Part shown: piece after piece, positions 7,837 through 14,162 of the stretch
How the letters are laid out: every line of letters starts with the position of its first letter
How positions within the stretch are numbered: position 1 is the first letter of the stretch
Assembly (NCBI GenBank): GCA_964603435.1
Contig: CAZRUM010000026.1
Span: forward strand, 1-14,162
Direction: 5' to 3'
Source: CAZRUM01 sp964603435
GTDB taxonomy: Bacteria; Patescibacteriota; Patescibacteriia; Magasanikbacterales; UBA922
Length of the DNA: 14,162 nucleotides
Notes under the pieces: model-generated
Databases searched by the model: none
Seen by the model: the letters and a program-made list of their open reading frames with translations, nothing else
Told to the model about the DNA's origin: nothing
Program-made: the position numbers and the translations under genes

Positions 7837-8199
7837 TTATTTTTTATTTTTAATTCCCTCTATTGTTCCATATAACATTTTCCCAATTTTTTCTTTTAAA
7901 ATGAATGCTTTTTGATATTCTTCTTCTGAAATATAACCTAATTCTTTGGCTAAAAATCGACAATAAATTGATTCTTTCAAAGATCCATAGGAAATTTCAA
8001 ACTGATACACCATTACCCCAGTCTTCATTCTAGCAAAACCTTCAACATAATTTAACATTACAGAGACCGAAGATCTTTTATCTTGTGAAATTAACCCAAA
8101 TCTTTCATCAGCAGGATATTTCTTAGTATGCTTGTAAGAAAGCAACACATACTGATGTATCGTATTTTTTAACTGTTCATGGAATGTTCCCTCCCCCAT
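7837..8199 (-). CDS. Four-helix-bundle protein (S23/IVS, TIGR02436-like)
   Basis: This 120-residue protein is recognisable by the family core DERFGLISQDKRSSVSV (31-47), then N50 and VEGFAR (52-57), then YGSLKES (71-77) and LAKELGYISEEEYQKA (83-98). The fold is four amphipathic helices that usually assemble into rings. Family members occur inside 23S rRNA intervening sequences, next to diversity-generating retroelements (Avd), and as stand-alone genes; the function of the stand-alone form is not known. I see no retroelement, template repeat or variable gene here, so an Avd role is not supported. The gene sits between tyrS and argS with an inverted-repeat arm 9 bp before its start and directly after its stop. 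The ATG at 8199 has no upstream Shine-Dalgarno sequence; a G-rich run lies just inside the coding region. The next in-frame Met is Met48, inside the conserved core, so a later start is unlikely. Confidence 0.87.
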   Translation of the reverse strand: MGEGTFHEQLKNTIHQYVLLSYKHTKKYPADERFGLISQDKRSSVSVMLNYVEGFARMKTGVMVYQFEISYGSLKESIYCRFLAKELGYISEEEYQKAFILKEKIGKMLYGTIEGIKNKK

Positions 8200-8208
8200 A
8201 AGTCACAT

Positions 8209-8227
8209 GTTACAAGTTATATGTTAC
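8209..8227. repeat. Right arm of 19-bp inverted repeat
   Basis: The plus strand reads GTTACAAGTTATATGTTAC, the reverse complement of the left arm at 7811-7836 once its 7-bp insertion is removed. The tyrS stop codon (TAA, plus-strand 8224-8226) lies inside it. The four-helix-bundle start codon is 9 bp away. In RNA the two arms could pair to form a stem enclosing the whole gene. Confidence 0.8.
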
Positions 8228-9417
8228 ACGATACGTACAAAAAATCGTTTACCTTTTTGTACTGTGTCCCCTGATTTAACTTCCGCGTCAATATTTTCAA
8301 CCTTCTCATCATTAATTCTCACTCCTCCGCCTTTAATATTCTGACGAGCCTCAGTGGTACTTTTTACAAACTCAGCTTCAACCAAAACTGTGATAATATC
8401 ATTTTTTGAAGGACTCAATTCTTTCATCTCTTCTGGCTTGTCTTTACTTTGAATTACTTGTCCAAAATGAGCCTTACCTTGCTCAGCTTCAGCTTCTCCT
8501 AAGAAAGTCTTGGTAATCTCATATGCCAATTGCAGTTTATAATCTCGTGGATTAGCCCCACCCTCCATCGCCTTTTTAATTTCTCCTACTTCCTCCATTG
8601 GTACTTTTGTACAAAGCTCAAAACCATGCACGATCATCTCATCATTCCAACGCATTACTTTTCCAAACATATCTTCTGGAGAGTCAGACAAAGCAATCAT
8701 ATTACCTTCGCTCTTACCCATCTTCTTTCCACTATTGTCTGTAAGAAGTTTTCCAGTCAAAACAAATTTTTCTTTATTTTTTAAATCTTTCATCAAATCA
8801 CGTCCACCCAACATATTGAAAGTCTGGTCATTACCACCAATTTCACCATCTACACCCATCACCACACTATCATAAGCCTGCATAACCGGATACATGAATT
8901 CATGCAAATAAACTGTTTTCCCTTCTTTTAACCTTTCTTGAAACATATCACGCTCCAAAAGACGAGGCACTGTAAAATGAGAAGTTAATTCCAAAATATC
9001 AGCAAAATCCATCTTAGCCAACCACTTGCTATTGTATTTTACCTCTACTCTATTTGAGCCTTTAAAATTTAAAATTTTAGCAGCTTGTTTTTTGTAATCT
9101 TTAAAATTATTTTCCACTTCTTTTTTAGTCAATTTTTGTCGAGCAGAGGTTTTATCAGTGGGATCACCAATCATACCAGTAAAGTCACCAATCAACATAA
9201 TAATTTTATGCCCTAAATCCTGAAACTGACGAAGTTTTAGCATCGTAATACCATGACCAATATGCAAAGTAGGTGCAGTTGGATCATAACCTGTATAAAT
9301 AGTCAGCTGTTCACCAGACTTAAGACGACTTTCCAAAAATTCTTTTTTAGGATAAATATTTTCTACCCCGCGAGTAGTGATTTGTGCAATTAATTTTTCG
9401 TCAGTATTTGTTTTCAT
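8224..9417 (-). CDS. tyrS: Tyrosyl-tRNA synthetase
   Basis: This 397-residue class I synthetase activates tyrosine and charges tRNA-Tyr. The first block is YTGYDPTAPTLHIGHG (41-56), with HIGH at 52-55. GDFTGMIGDPTDKTSAR follows (77-93). The tyrosine-site block reads GGNDQTFN (194-201), and the KMSKS loop is KKMGKSEGN (231-239). A C-terminal S4-type RNA-binding domain spans about 342-397 (ARQNIKGGGVRINDEKV within it). Domain order and length fit the shorter bacterial TyrRS (TyrZ-like) type with a fused S4 domain. It begins 4 bp after valS. Its last codon and stop run into the inverted-repeat arm at 8209-8227, so the extreme C-terminus (RIV) may have been altered by that insertion. Confidence 0.97.
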   Translation of the reverse strand: MKTNTDEKLIAQITTRGVENIYPKKEFLESRLKSGEQLTIYTGYDPTAPTLHIGHGITMLKLRQFQDLGHKIIMLIGDFTGMIGDPTDKTSARQKLTKKEVENNFKDYKKQAAKILNFKGSNRVEVKYNSKWLAKMDFADILELTSHFTVPRLLERDMFQERLKEGKTVYLHEFMYPVMQAYDSVVMGVDGEIGGNDQTFNMLGGRDLMKDLKNKEKFVLTGKLLTDNSGKKMGKSEGNMIALSDSPEDMFGKVMRWNDEMIVHGFELCTKVPMEEVGEIKKAMEGGANPRDYKLQLAYEITKTFLGEAEAEQGKAHFGQVIQSKDKPEEMKELSPSKNDIITVLVEAEFVKSTTEARQNIKGGGVRINDEKVENIDAEVKSGDTVQKGKRFFVRIV

Positions 9418-9421
9418 ATAT

Positions 9422-12088
9422 TTAGATTTGTTCTTTAATTTTTTCTAATTTTTCTTTTGCTTCTCTCAATTTACCTTGTTCTTTTTCTATAACCTCTTTA
9501 GGGGCATTATCAACAAATTTCTTATTTTCCAATTTCTTTTCAACCCCAACTATATATTTTTCTAAATTCTCTGCTTCTTTTTTTAATTTATCCTTATCAA
9601 TTGCTCCAGACAAATCTACAAAAACTTCTACACCACCCTCTACAAAACCAAGCCAACCTTCTGGTTGATCTATCTTTTCCCCTATCTCCAAGTTTTCAAT
9701 ATTAGTCCAATGTCTCTTTATAATCTGTTCGTTTTCTTCTATTAAAACTTTTTTATCACCTGCAGAAATTTTTACATCTATTTTTTTAGCTGGTTCAATT
9801 CCATTTTCTGCACGTACATTTCTAATTTTTGCAATTACATTTTTAATTTTTTGAAAATTTTGAAAAGAATCTTCGTCTAACTCAACAGTATCTTCCGGAA
9901 ACTTCTCCACCATTAGTATCTGTTTATTTCCATAAATCTCTTGCCAAATAGCCTCTGTTACAAATGGCATAAATGGATGCCACAATTTCAAAATAGTATT
10001 TAAAATATAATTTAAAATTTCCTCTTTACCACTCTCAATCTTTGCATACTCTAGATAATCATCTGCAAGATAATCCCAAGTAAAAGATTTCAATTGTTCA
10101 CCAGCAAAAGAAAAATCAAATTTTTTAAATGAATTTTCTAATTCCAAAACTATTCTGTCTAATCTATATAATACCCACTTGTCAGCTAAGGTTTTAGCTT
10201 CAGGTCTTGCAATATCAATCTTTGGTTCATCAATATTCATAAGCATAAACCTAGACATGTTCCAAAGTTTGTTAGCAAAATTTCTAAAGCTCGCAATTTT
10301 ATCTTCGTTTAATTTCACATCATTACCAGGTGTATTACCAAGCAAAAGTGAAAGACGAGTCGCGTCAGCCCCATAGTCTTTTATAGAGTCAAGCGGATCA
10401 ATTACATTACCCAAACTCTTGCTCATCTTTTCACCATTTTCATCACGTACAAGTCCATGAAGATATACTGTTTCAAATGGAACATCACCCAAAACATAAG
10501 TAGACATAAGGATCATCCGAGCCACCCAAAAAAACAAAATATCATAACCAGTCTCCATTACAGATGTAGGATGAAAATTCTTCATATCAGCTGTTTCGTC
10601 TGGCCAACCAAGAGTTGAAAAAGTCCAAAGACCAGAAGAAAACCAGGTATCAAGTGTATCTGAATCTTGCTCCCAACCCTCTCCCTCCGGAGCTTCTGTG
10701 CCCACATAGATTTCTTCGCCCTTATACCAAACAGGGATCTGATGTCCATACCAAATCTGACGAGAAATACACCAGTCACGTAAATTATCTATCCAGTGAA
10801 AATATGTCTTATCAAATCTCTCGGGAATAATTTCAATTTGTTTACTCTTTACAGCTTTTTGCATCAATTCTTTTAAACTATAGTCTTTACCATTTTCAAC
10901 ATCTTTCAACTTTGCGTTTTCAACTGTGAATTTTTTATTAACATCAATAAACCATTGGGTCATTGGCAATGCTTCTACAACATCTCCAAATCTGTCAGAA
11001 GTTCCTACATTTTGTATGGTTTCTTCTTCTTGTATAAATAATTTATTTTTTTTCAAAGCCTCTACTACTTTTCCACGAGCTTCTAAAACACCTAAACCTT
11101 CATAGCTTCCAGCCTTATCGGTCATTTTTGCATCCTTATCAATTACTTCTATAAGCCCTATATCATTCCCGTTTGCTTTTTGTGCCATATACATATCAAA
11201 ATCAACCGAACTATGTGCAGGCGTAACACCTACAGCACCAGTCCCATATTTCATATCTACATGATCATCGGCAATAATGTTAATTTTTAAATCCAAACCT
11301 GAATCTGCAAAATTTTCTACTTCAAATACTTTGCCAATTAATTTTTTATATCTTTTATCTTTTGGATTGACTGCCACGGCAGTATCCCCCAATTTTGTCT
11401 CTGGACGTGTAGTCGCAATTTCAATTGGAAAATCTTCACTATATTTGAATGTATAAATTTTTGCCTGACGTTCTACATGTACAAGTTCATCATCACTGCA
11501 AGTTGACTGCCCCTTTACTGACCAATTAATCACACGATATCCACGATAAATAAGACCATCATCATACATTTTTTTGAAAACAGTATAAACAGCTTTATGA
11601 CGTTGCTCATCCAAGGTAAAAGCCTCACGAGACCAATCTAGAGATGAACCCATTTTTTTTGTTTGATTAACAATAGTATCATGAGATTCCTGAGCAAATT
11701 TATCTACACGTTCTAAAAATTTTTCTTTACCCAATTCTTCTTTTGGTTTTGTAAAACCTTCATTTTTTATAAGTAATTTCTCTACTTTTGATTCGGTCGC
11801 TACCGCAGCATGATCTGTACCTGGAAGCCAAAGAGTTTTGTCCCCTTTCATACGATGATAACGCACCATCAAATCTTGAATAGCGAGCATAGCTGCATGC
11901 CCCATATGAAGTGTACCTGTGACATTTGGAGGAGGCAAGACAATACTAAAAGAAGGACGTTTTGGATCATCTGGATTATCCACCCAAGGAGGACTCGCAT
12001 CGGGCGAGAAAAAACCAGACTCTTCCCAGCGTTTATAAATATCATCTTCGTATTTTTGTGGCTCGTAAGCCTTTGGAAGCTCTTTCAT
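9422..12088 (-). CDS. valS: Valyl-tRNA synthetase
   Basis: This 888-residue class I synthetase charges tRNA-Val and normally hydrolyses mischarged Thr-tRNA-Val. The HIGH motif is HMGH (61-64) in PPPNVTGTLHMGHAAM. The CP1 editing domain spans about 200-375 and contains ATTRPETKLGDTAVAV (225-240). DWCISRQIWYGHQIPVWY (438-455) follows, and EKMSKSLGN (553-561) is the KMSKS loop. An anticodon-binding helical domain spans about 635-770. A tRNA-binding coiled coil (about 830-888, Lys/Glu rich) ends the protein. In the editing pocket the usual KVTPAHDxxD reads GVTPAHSSVD (287-296): the lysine is Gly and the first aspartate is Ser, while the threonine and second aspartate remain. Editing may therefore differ. 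It starts 2 bp after the small membrane protein gene and precedes tyrS by 4 bp. Confidence 0.97.
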   Translation of the reverse strand: MKELPKAYEPQKYEDDIYKRWEESGFFSPDASPPWVDNPDDPKRPSFSIVLPPPNVTGTLHMGHAAMLAIQDLMVRYHRMKGDKTLWLPGTDHAAVATESKVEKLLIKNEGFTKPKEELGKEKFLERVDKFAQESHDTIVNQTKKMGSSLDWSREAFTLDEQRHKAVYTVFKKMYDDGLIYRGYRVINWSVKGQSTCSDDELVHVERQAKIYTFKYSEDFPIEIATTRPETKLGDTAVAVNPKDKRYKKLIGKVFEVENFADSGLDLKINIIADDHVDMKYGTGAVGVTPAHSSVDFDMYMAQKANGNDIGLIEVIDKDAKMTDKAGSYEGLGVLEARGKVVEALKKNKLFIQEEETIQNVGTSDRFGDVVEALPMTQWFIDVNKKFTVENAKLKDVENGKDYSLKELMQKAVKSKQIEIIPERFDKTYFHWIDNLRDWCISRQIWYGHQIPVWYKGEEIYVGTEAPEGEGWEQDSDTLDTWFSSGLWTFSTLGWPDETADMKNFHPTSVMETGYDILFFWVARMILMSTYVLGDVPFETVYLHGLVRDENGEKMSKSLGNVIDPLDSIKDYGADATRLSLLLGNTPGNDVKLNEDKIASFRNFANKLWNMSRFMLMNIDEPKIDIARPEAKTLADKWVLYRLDRIVLELENSFKKFDFSFAGEQLKSFTWDYLADDYLEYAKIESGKEEILNYILNTILKLWHPFMPFVTEAIWQEIYGNKQILMVEKFPEDTVELDEDSFQNFQKIKNVIAKIRNVRAENGIEPAKKIDVKISAGDKKVLIEENEQIIKRHWTNIENLEIGEKIDQPEGWLGFVEGGVEVFVDLSGAIDKDKLKKEAENLEKYIVGVEKKLENKKFVDNAPKEVIEKEQGKLREAKEKLEKIKEQI

Positions 12089-12090
12089 AA

Positions 12091-12345
12091 TTATTTTAAA
12101 AACTTTTTAACCCACCATTTTTTAATAAAAGGTAAACTTAAGGTAGACAACAACCAACCCAATCCCGGCACAAAAGCAGTCAAAAGAGGATTATTATCAT
12201 TTATCAAATACAACCAAATTGCAGCAATAATATAAGTAGCTACAAAAATAACTAATTTTCTAAAATTACTAACTTCCCAAGCTTTCCCAGCTTCAACCCT
12301 CTTATTTCTCTCTTGAAGTGATAAAATCTCTTTTTCTAAGTCCAT
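12091..12345 (-). CDS. Small two-helix membrane protein upstream of valS
   Basis: This 84-residue protein has a charged helical N-terminus (MDLEKEILSLQERNKRVE) and the motif KAWEVSNFRK (21-30). Two transmembrane helices follow, at about 31-48 and 54-73, then a basic, Trp-containing tail (KKWWVKKFLK). It resembles an uncharacterised CPR family I have seen with the same KAWE..R and LSTLSLPF-type motifs; no function is known to me. It is the first gene of the long minus-strand run and ends 2 bp before valS, so it is co-transcribed with the synthetases. There is no Shine-Dalgarno sequence before its ATG. A structural role in the membrane is all that can be suggested. Confidence 0.8.
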   Translation of the reverse strand: MDLEKEILSLQERNKRVEAGKAWEVSNFRKLVIFVATYIIAAIWLYLINDNNPLLTAFVPGLGWLLSTLSLPFIKKWWVKKFLK

Positions 12346-12384
12346 ACTATTTGAAACTTAATATATAAGCCCTATAGGCTGTAC

Positions 12385-12418
12385 ATTATAGATTACACGA
12401 TTTAGGGGAAAAGTGCAA
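12385..12418 (-). promoter_or_regulatory. Possible promoter of the minus-strand operon
   Basis: On the minus strand a perfect TATAAT lies at 12390-12385, about 40 bp before the first start codon. The best -35-like hexamer, TTGCAC (12418-12413), is 22 bp upstream. That is too far for a standard sigma70 promoter, although TTGCAC has 17-bp spacing to a weaker TAATCT. A CCTATAGG palindrome (12371-12378) lies near the expected transcript start and could be an operator or a short RNA hairpin. I see no T-box specifier or antiterminator motif in this 140-bp leader. Confidence 0.4.
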
Positions 12419-12473
12419 GAAAAAGCCTTATTTTAGCCTAATTCTTATCCACATACTTGGATATTTGGCTTAG

Positions 12474-12502
12474 TTGACAATAATTTCATTTTTAGGTATA
12501 AT
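12474..12502 (+). promoter_or_regulatory. Consensus sigma70 promoter
   Basis: TTGACA (12474-12479) and TATAAT (12497-12502) are both perfect hexamers separated by exactly 17 bp. Transcription would start near 12509 and read rightward into the small ORF, the structured leader and the DHH-family gene. It is divergent from the minus-strand operon, whose first codon is about 130 bp away. Confidence 0.85.
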
Positions 12503-12600
12503 TATCTATTCTATATACAGAGGGGGTCTTCCAAAAAGAATGCTTAAAAAGTTTTTTTGTTGGAGGAAACACAATTCAAGTTGAAAGGTAGAAATAGAAA
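12503..12600 (+). promoter_or_regulatory. Start of long 5' leader, with small hairpin and mini-ORF
   Basis: The region downstream of the promoter holds an AT-rich fold-back in which CCAAAAA (from 12531) can pair with the T-run and TTGG ending at 12563. It also holds a 14-codon ORF (ATG 12540-12542, beginning MLKKFFCWRK) preceded by AGGGGG at a long 13-nt spacing. A GGAGG at 12562-12566 lies inside this mini-ORF. None is convincing as a gene or a terminator. Together they show that the transcript carries a long leader, not a short one. Confidence 0.35.
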
Positions 12601-12783
12601 ATGAAACTAGTTGTGGGAATGTCCACTCTGTTCGGTCTCTGGTTAATCACAATCGGAATGACGAACGAAAAATCCTCGCTTGTTGGAGCAGGAATTTTTT
12701 CGCTCGTTCTCACTGGAATCTTTTTCGTCATCTGGCGTCGCAAGAAGCACGCCAAGCATGACGAAATCATATTCCTGCATTGA
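12601..12783 (+). CDS. Small membrane protein with atypical codon use
   Basis: This 60-codon ORF encodes two hydrophobic helices, about 3-19 (LVVGMSTLFGLWLITIG) and 27-45 (VGAGIFSLVLTGIFFVIW), joined by a short polar turn. It ends in a basic tail, RRKKHAKHDE. By the positive-inside rule both ends would be cytoplasmic. I do not recognise the family. Codons such as CTG, CTC, GTC, ATC, CGC, AAG and TCC are frequent, in contrast to the A/T-ending codons of every neighbour; this suggests transfer, strong expression, or selection on the RNA. AAAGG (12584-12588) lies 12 nt before the ATG, a weak ribosome binding site. It is the first sizeable ORF after the consensus promoter. The stop codon sits in the loop of a 5-bp hairpin (12774-12788). 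Confidence 0.5.
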   Translation: MKLVVGMSTLFGLWLITIGMTNEKSSLVGAGIFSLVLTGIFFVIWRRKKHAKHDEIIFLH

Positions 12784-13014
12784 GCAGGAGGAGGACAGCA
12801 TCATGTGCCCCTGTCGTTGGTGGGCGAGACTAGGCCGATTTATTTCATCTGTCCAGGCGTACTCCGTCCGGCTGAGATGAGGGAGCAACCCAACAAAAAA
12901 GGAGGAAAGGAGGGTTGCATAAGAATTTTTATTTTTAGAAGTTCTTATGTGATTTACACATCCGTAAATCAGGATTATTCGCAAAGACGAATGTCCTGAG
13001 GGTATCAGTAATCC
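12774..13014 (+). promoter_or_regulatory. Densely structured RNA leader of the DHH-family gene
   Basis: Seven helices occur almost end to end. CCTGC/GCAGG is at 12774-12788 and GCCC/GGGC at 12807-12825. TCATCT/AGATGA (12845-12880) has an inner GGCG/CGTC. GCAACCC/GGGTTGC is at 12885-12918, with a 20-nt purine-rich loop carrying two GGAGG sequences. CATAAGAA/TTCTTATG is at 12918-12949 and GATTTAC/GTAAATC at 12951-12970. Last is a three-way junction closed by GGATTA/TAATCC (12972-13014), containing TTCG/CGAA and CTGA/TCAG. The last helix ends 6 nt before the ATG at 13021. No U-run follows the helices, so a simple terminator is unlikely. It matches no riboswitch class, tmRNA or RNase P signature I can recognise. 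It may be a cis-regulator of translation or a processed small RNA. Confidence 0.5.
12803..12880 (+). CDS. Possible 25-codon leader peptide
   Basis: A strong Shine-Dalgarno stretch, AGGAGGAGG (12786-12794), lies 8 nt before an ATG that opens a 25-codon frame. The peptide begins MCPCRWWARLGRF and is rich in Arg, Cys, Trp and Ser. A GTG at 12805 opens a longer competing frame to 12999, but its second half runs through the AT-rich hairpins and looks non-coding. The translation signal is better than that of the downstream DHH gene, so translation here could influence folding of the leader. The peptide resembles nothing known to me and could be chance. Confidence 0.25.
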   Translation: MCPCRWWARLGRFISSVQAYSVRLR

Positions 13015-13020
13015 GTAACT

Positions 13021-14162
13021 ATGTTAAACGAAAGTCAACAAATTGAAAAAATCTTGGCTGGTAAAAAAGATATCTTAATTACTTTTAGACAAGATGGAAG
13101 CGGAGATGCGATTGCCTCAGCCGCTGCTTTGGCTTTGTATTTGGAAAATCTAGGAAAACGAGTAGATATAGTTGTGCATAGTTTTAGTCTGCCAAAAAAC
13201 CTAAACTTTCTCAAAAAATCTCAAACCATAAAAAACAATTTTTCTCATTTACAAAAATTTATTATCACAGTTGATAGTGAAAAAACTGGTGTTCATGAAC
13301 TTAGCTATGATCTAAAAGAAGATAAACTAAGAATTTTTATCACACCAAAACAAGGCTTTTTGACTCGCGATGATATCCGTACTGCTCAATCTGATTTTAA
13401 ATATGATTTAATTTTTACTTTGGATACTCCCAATTTGGAATCACTTGGTCCTATTTATGATAGCAACACTGAACTTTTTTATGATAAACCAATTATTAAT
13501 ATTGACTATAAAACTACCAATGAACATTTTGGTCAAATTAATGCCATTGATACCACGGCCACTTCCACTGGTGAGGTACTATTCAATTTACTAGAAAACT
13601 TAGGCAAAGAACATATCAATGATAAGGTAGCTGAAGCAATTCTAACTGCCATCATTTTCAATACTAAAAGTTTTAAAAGTCAAAATATAAAACCGAACAC
13701 TCTGTCTCTGGCTAGCAAACTAATGAAATTGGGGGCTGATCGTGATCATATTGTACAAAATCTATACCGCACCAAAACTATGTCCACTTTGAAGCTTTGG
13801 GGCAAGGCTTTGTCTAATATTGAACATGATAGAAGTAATAACTTGGTCTGGACCACGATTACTCGTGATGATTTTATTCGCTCAGGTGCCCATTCACAAG
13901 AACTCTATGATATTGTGGAGGAACTTATTAGCAATTCGCCTGAAGCTGACTTGATAGTACTTTTTCATGAACAAAGTAGTGAAGCTGAAAAAACTCCACG
14001 TATTCATGTAATTCTAAATGTTAATAAAAATTATAATGCCTCTAGTCTGCTTCAACCTTTTAACTCTGTGGTAGGTGACAAAAAACAAGCCACCACAATC
14101 ATTGCCGGCAAAAGCTTGAAAGAAGTAGAAGAAGAAATTATTGCACACATAAAGAAACAGAT
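13021..14162 (+). CDS. DHH/DHHA1-fold protein with degraded active site (partial)
   Basis: The frame is open from the ATG at 13021 to the window end (380 full codons) and is probably near its C-terminus. The fold is that of NrnA-like DHH phosphoesterases, which degrade short RNAs or act on pAp or cyclic dinucleotides. Motif I reads RQDGSGDAIAS (23-33), without the usual histidine. Motif II keeps Asp135 (TLDTPNLESLG). The DHH triad itself is D162-Y163-K164 (NIDYKTTNEHFG). The motif IV aspartate is Asn214 (IIFNTKSF). The C-terminal glycine-rich GGGH element reads VVGDKKQ (350-356). Several metal ligands are missing, so ordinary Mn-dependent cleavage is doubtful and a binding role is possible. 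A similar divergent form occurs in other CPR genomes as far as I recall. The only SD-like bases (GAGG, 12998-13001) are 19 nt upstream and lie in a hairpin. Confidence 0.85.
   Translation, partial: MLNESQQIEKILAGKKDILITFRQDGSGDAIASAAALALYLENLGKRVDIVVHSFSLPKNLNFLKKSQTIKNNFSHLQKFIITVDSEKTGVHELSYDLKEDKLRIFITPKQGFLTRDDIRTAQSDFKYDLIFTLDTPNLESLGPIYDSNTELFYDKPIINIDYKTTNEHFGQINAIDTTATSTGEVLFNLLENLGKEHINDKVAEAILTAIIFNTKSFKSQNIKPNTLSLASKLMKLGADRDHIVQNLYRTKTMSTLKLWGKALSNIEHDRSNNLVWTTITRDDFIRSGAHSQELYDIVEELISNSPEADLIVLFHEQSSEAEKTPRIHVILNVNKNYNASSLLQPFNSVVGDKKQATTIIAGKSLKEVEEEIIAHIKKQ

Larger units (their letters stand above)
7811..8227. mobile_element. Putative IVS-like four-helix-bundle cassette
   Basis: A single four-helix-bundle gene is bounded on both sides by inverted repeats placed within a few bases of its ends. 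It interrupts a run of aminoacyl-tRNA synthetase genes. The repeats carry the tyrS stop codon on one side and the argS start codon on the other, as expected if the unit entered between two genes or at their junction. Intervening sequences of bacterial 23S rRNA are known to carry this protein family and to end in complementary arms that form a stem. The resemblance is what I see; mobility is inferred. No transposase or target-site duplication is evident. Confidence 0.4.

Noticed and set aside
7837..8199. Diversity-generating retroelement accessory gene (Avd)
   Set aside because: The protein family fits, but no reverse transcriptase, template repeat or variable target gene is in the window.
11810..12235. 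141-codon plus-strand frame
   Set aside because: It is antisense to the 5' end of valS and the 84-residue gene, has no translation signal and no recognisable domain.
12346..12480. T-box leader before the synthetase operon
   Set aside because: No TGGNACCGCG-like antiterminator and no terminator hairpin are present, and the stretch before the first start codon is too short.
12841..12900. TPP riboswitch suggested by GGCTGAGATGA
   Set aside because: The CUGAGA string occurs, but the matching GGGGUGC and ACCUGA elements are absent and the bases are used in a simple TCATCT/AGATGA helix.
12885..12950. Intrinsic terminators at GCAACCC/GGGTTGC and CATAAGAA/TTCTTATG
   Set aside because: The first has a 20-nt loop and no U-run after it; the second is AU-rich with its U-run inside the loop. 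Both sit in a leader that continues into an intact gene.
12643..12984. 113-codon minus-strand frame over the leader
   Set aside because: It is antisense to the promoter-driven plus-strand unit and runs through the paired helices; palindromic structure leaves both strands open by chance.

Overview
The window is AT-rich and tightly packed. It looks like a genome fragment from a Candidate Phyla Radiation (Patescibacteria) bacterium, possibly near the Falkowbacteria or Magasanikbacteria type. The evidence is CPR-type sequence features: a 7TM-domain histidine kinase N-terminus, a small two-helix membrane protein just upstream of valS, a stand-alone four-helix-bundle (IVS/S23-type) gene, and a divergent DHH-family protein. 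Genes are separated by only a few bases, most lack an obvious Shine-Dalgarno sequence, and TGA is read as stop. The lineage is inferred from protein character, not from a marker tree.

Minus strand, 12345 down to 1: one long co-directional run, probably one transcription unit. Its order is small membrane protein, valS, tyrS, four-helix-bundle gene, argS, VKOR-type disulfide oxidase, Leu/Phe-type amino-acid dehydrogenase, PaaK-like adenylate-forming ligase, ThiF/E1-like adenylyltransferase, Acg-like nitroreductase, and the N-terminal part of a 7TM sensor histidine kinase cut by the window edge. The first part is translation housekeeping. The second part (about 5640 to 1) is a compact redox and adenylation cluster that looks like an accessory small-molecule pathway. 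The ThiF and nitroreductase genes overlap and together match the domain order of the fused mycobacterial Rv1355c ('MoeY') protein.

The four-helix-bundle gene sits in a 19-bp inverted repeat. The right arm supplies the tyrS stop codon and the left arm overlaps the argS start codon, so this looks like an inserted IVS-like cassette.

Plus strand, 12474 to the end: a consensus-quality sigma70 promoter (TTGACA, 17 bp, TATAAT) starts a leader of about 500 bases. The leader holds a 60-codon membrane-protein ORF with codon use unlike its neighbours, a possible 25-codon ORF with a strong ribosome binding site, and a near-continuous row of stem-loops ending 6 bases before the next gene. That gene encodes a DHH/DHHA1-fold protein that has lost several metal-binding residues and runs off the window.

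The most promising undescribed items are the dehydrogenase, ligase, split MoeY and kinase cluster, and the structured leader of the DHH gene. No tRNA, rRNA, CRISPR array or transposase is visible.
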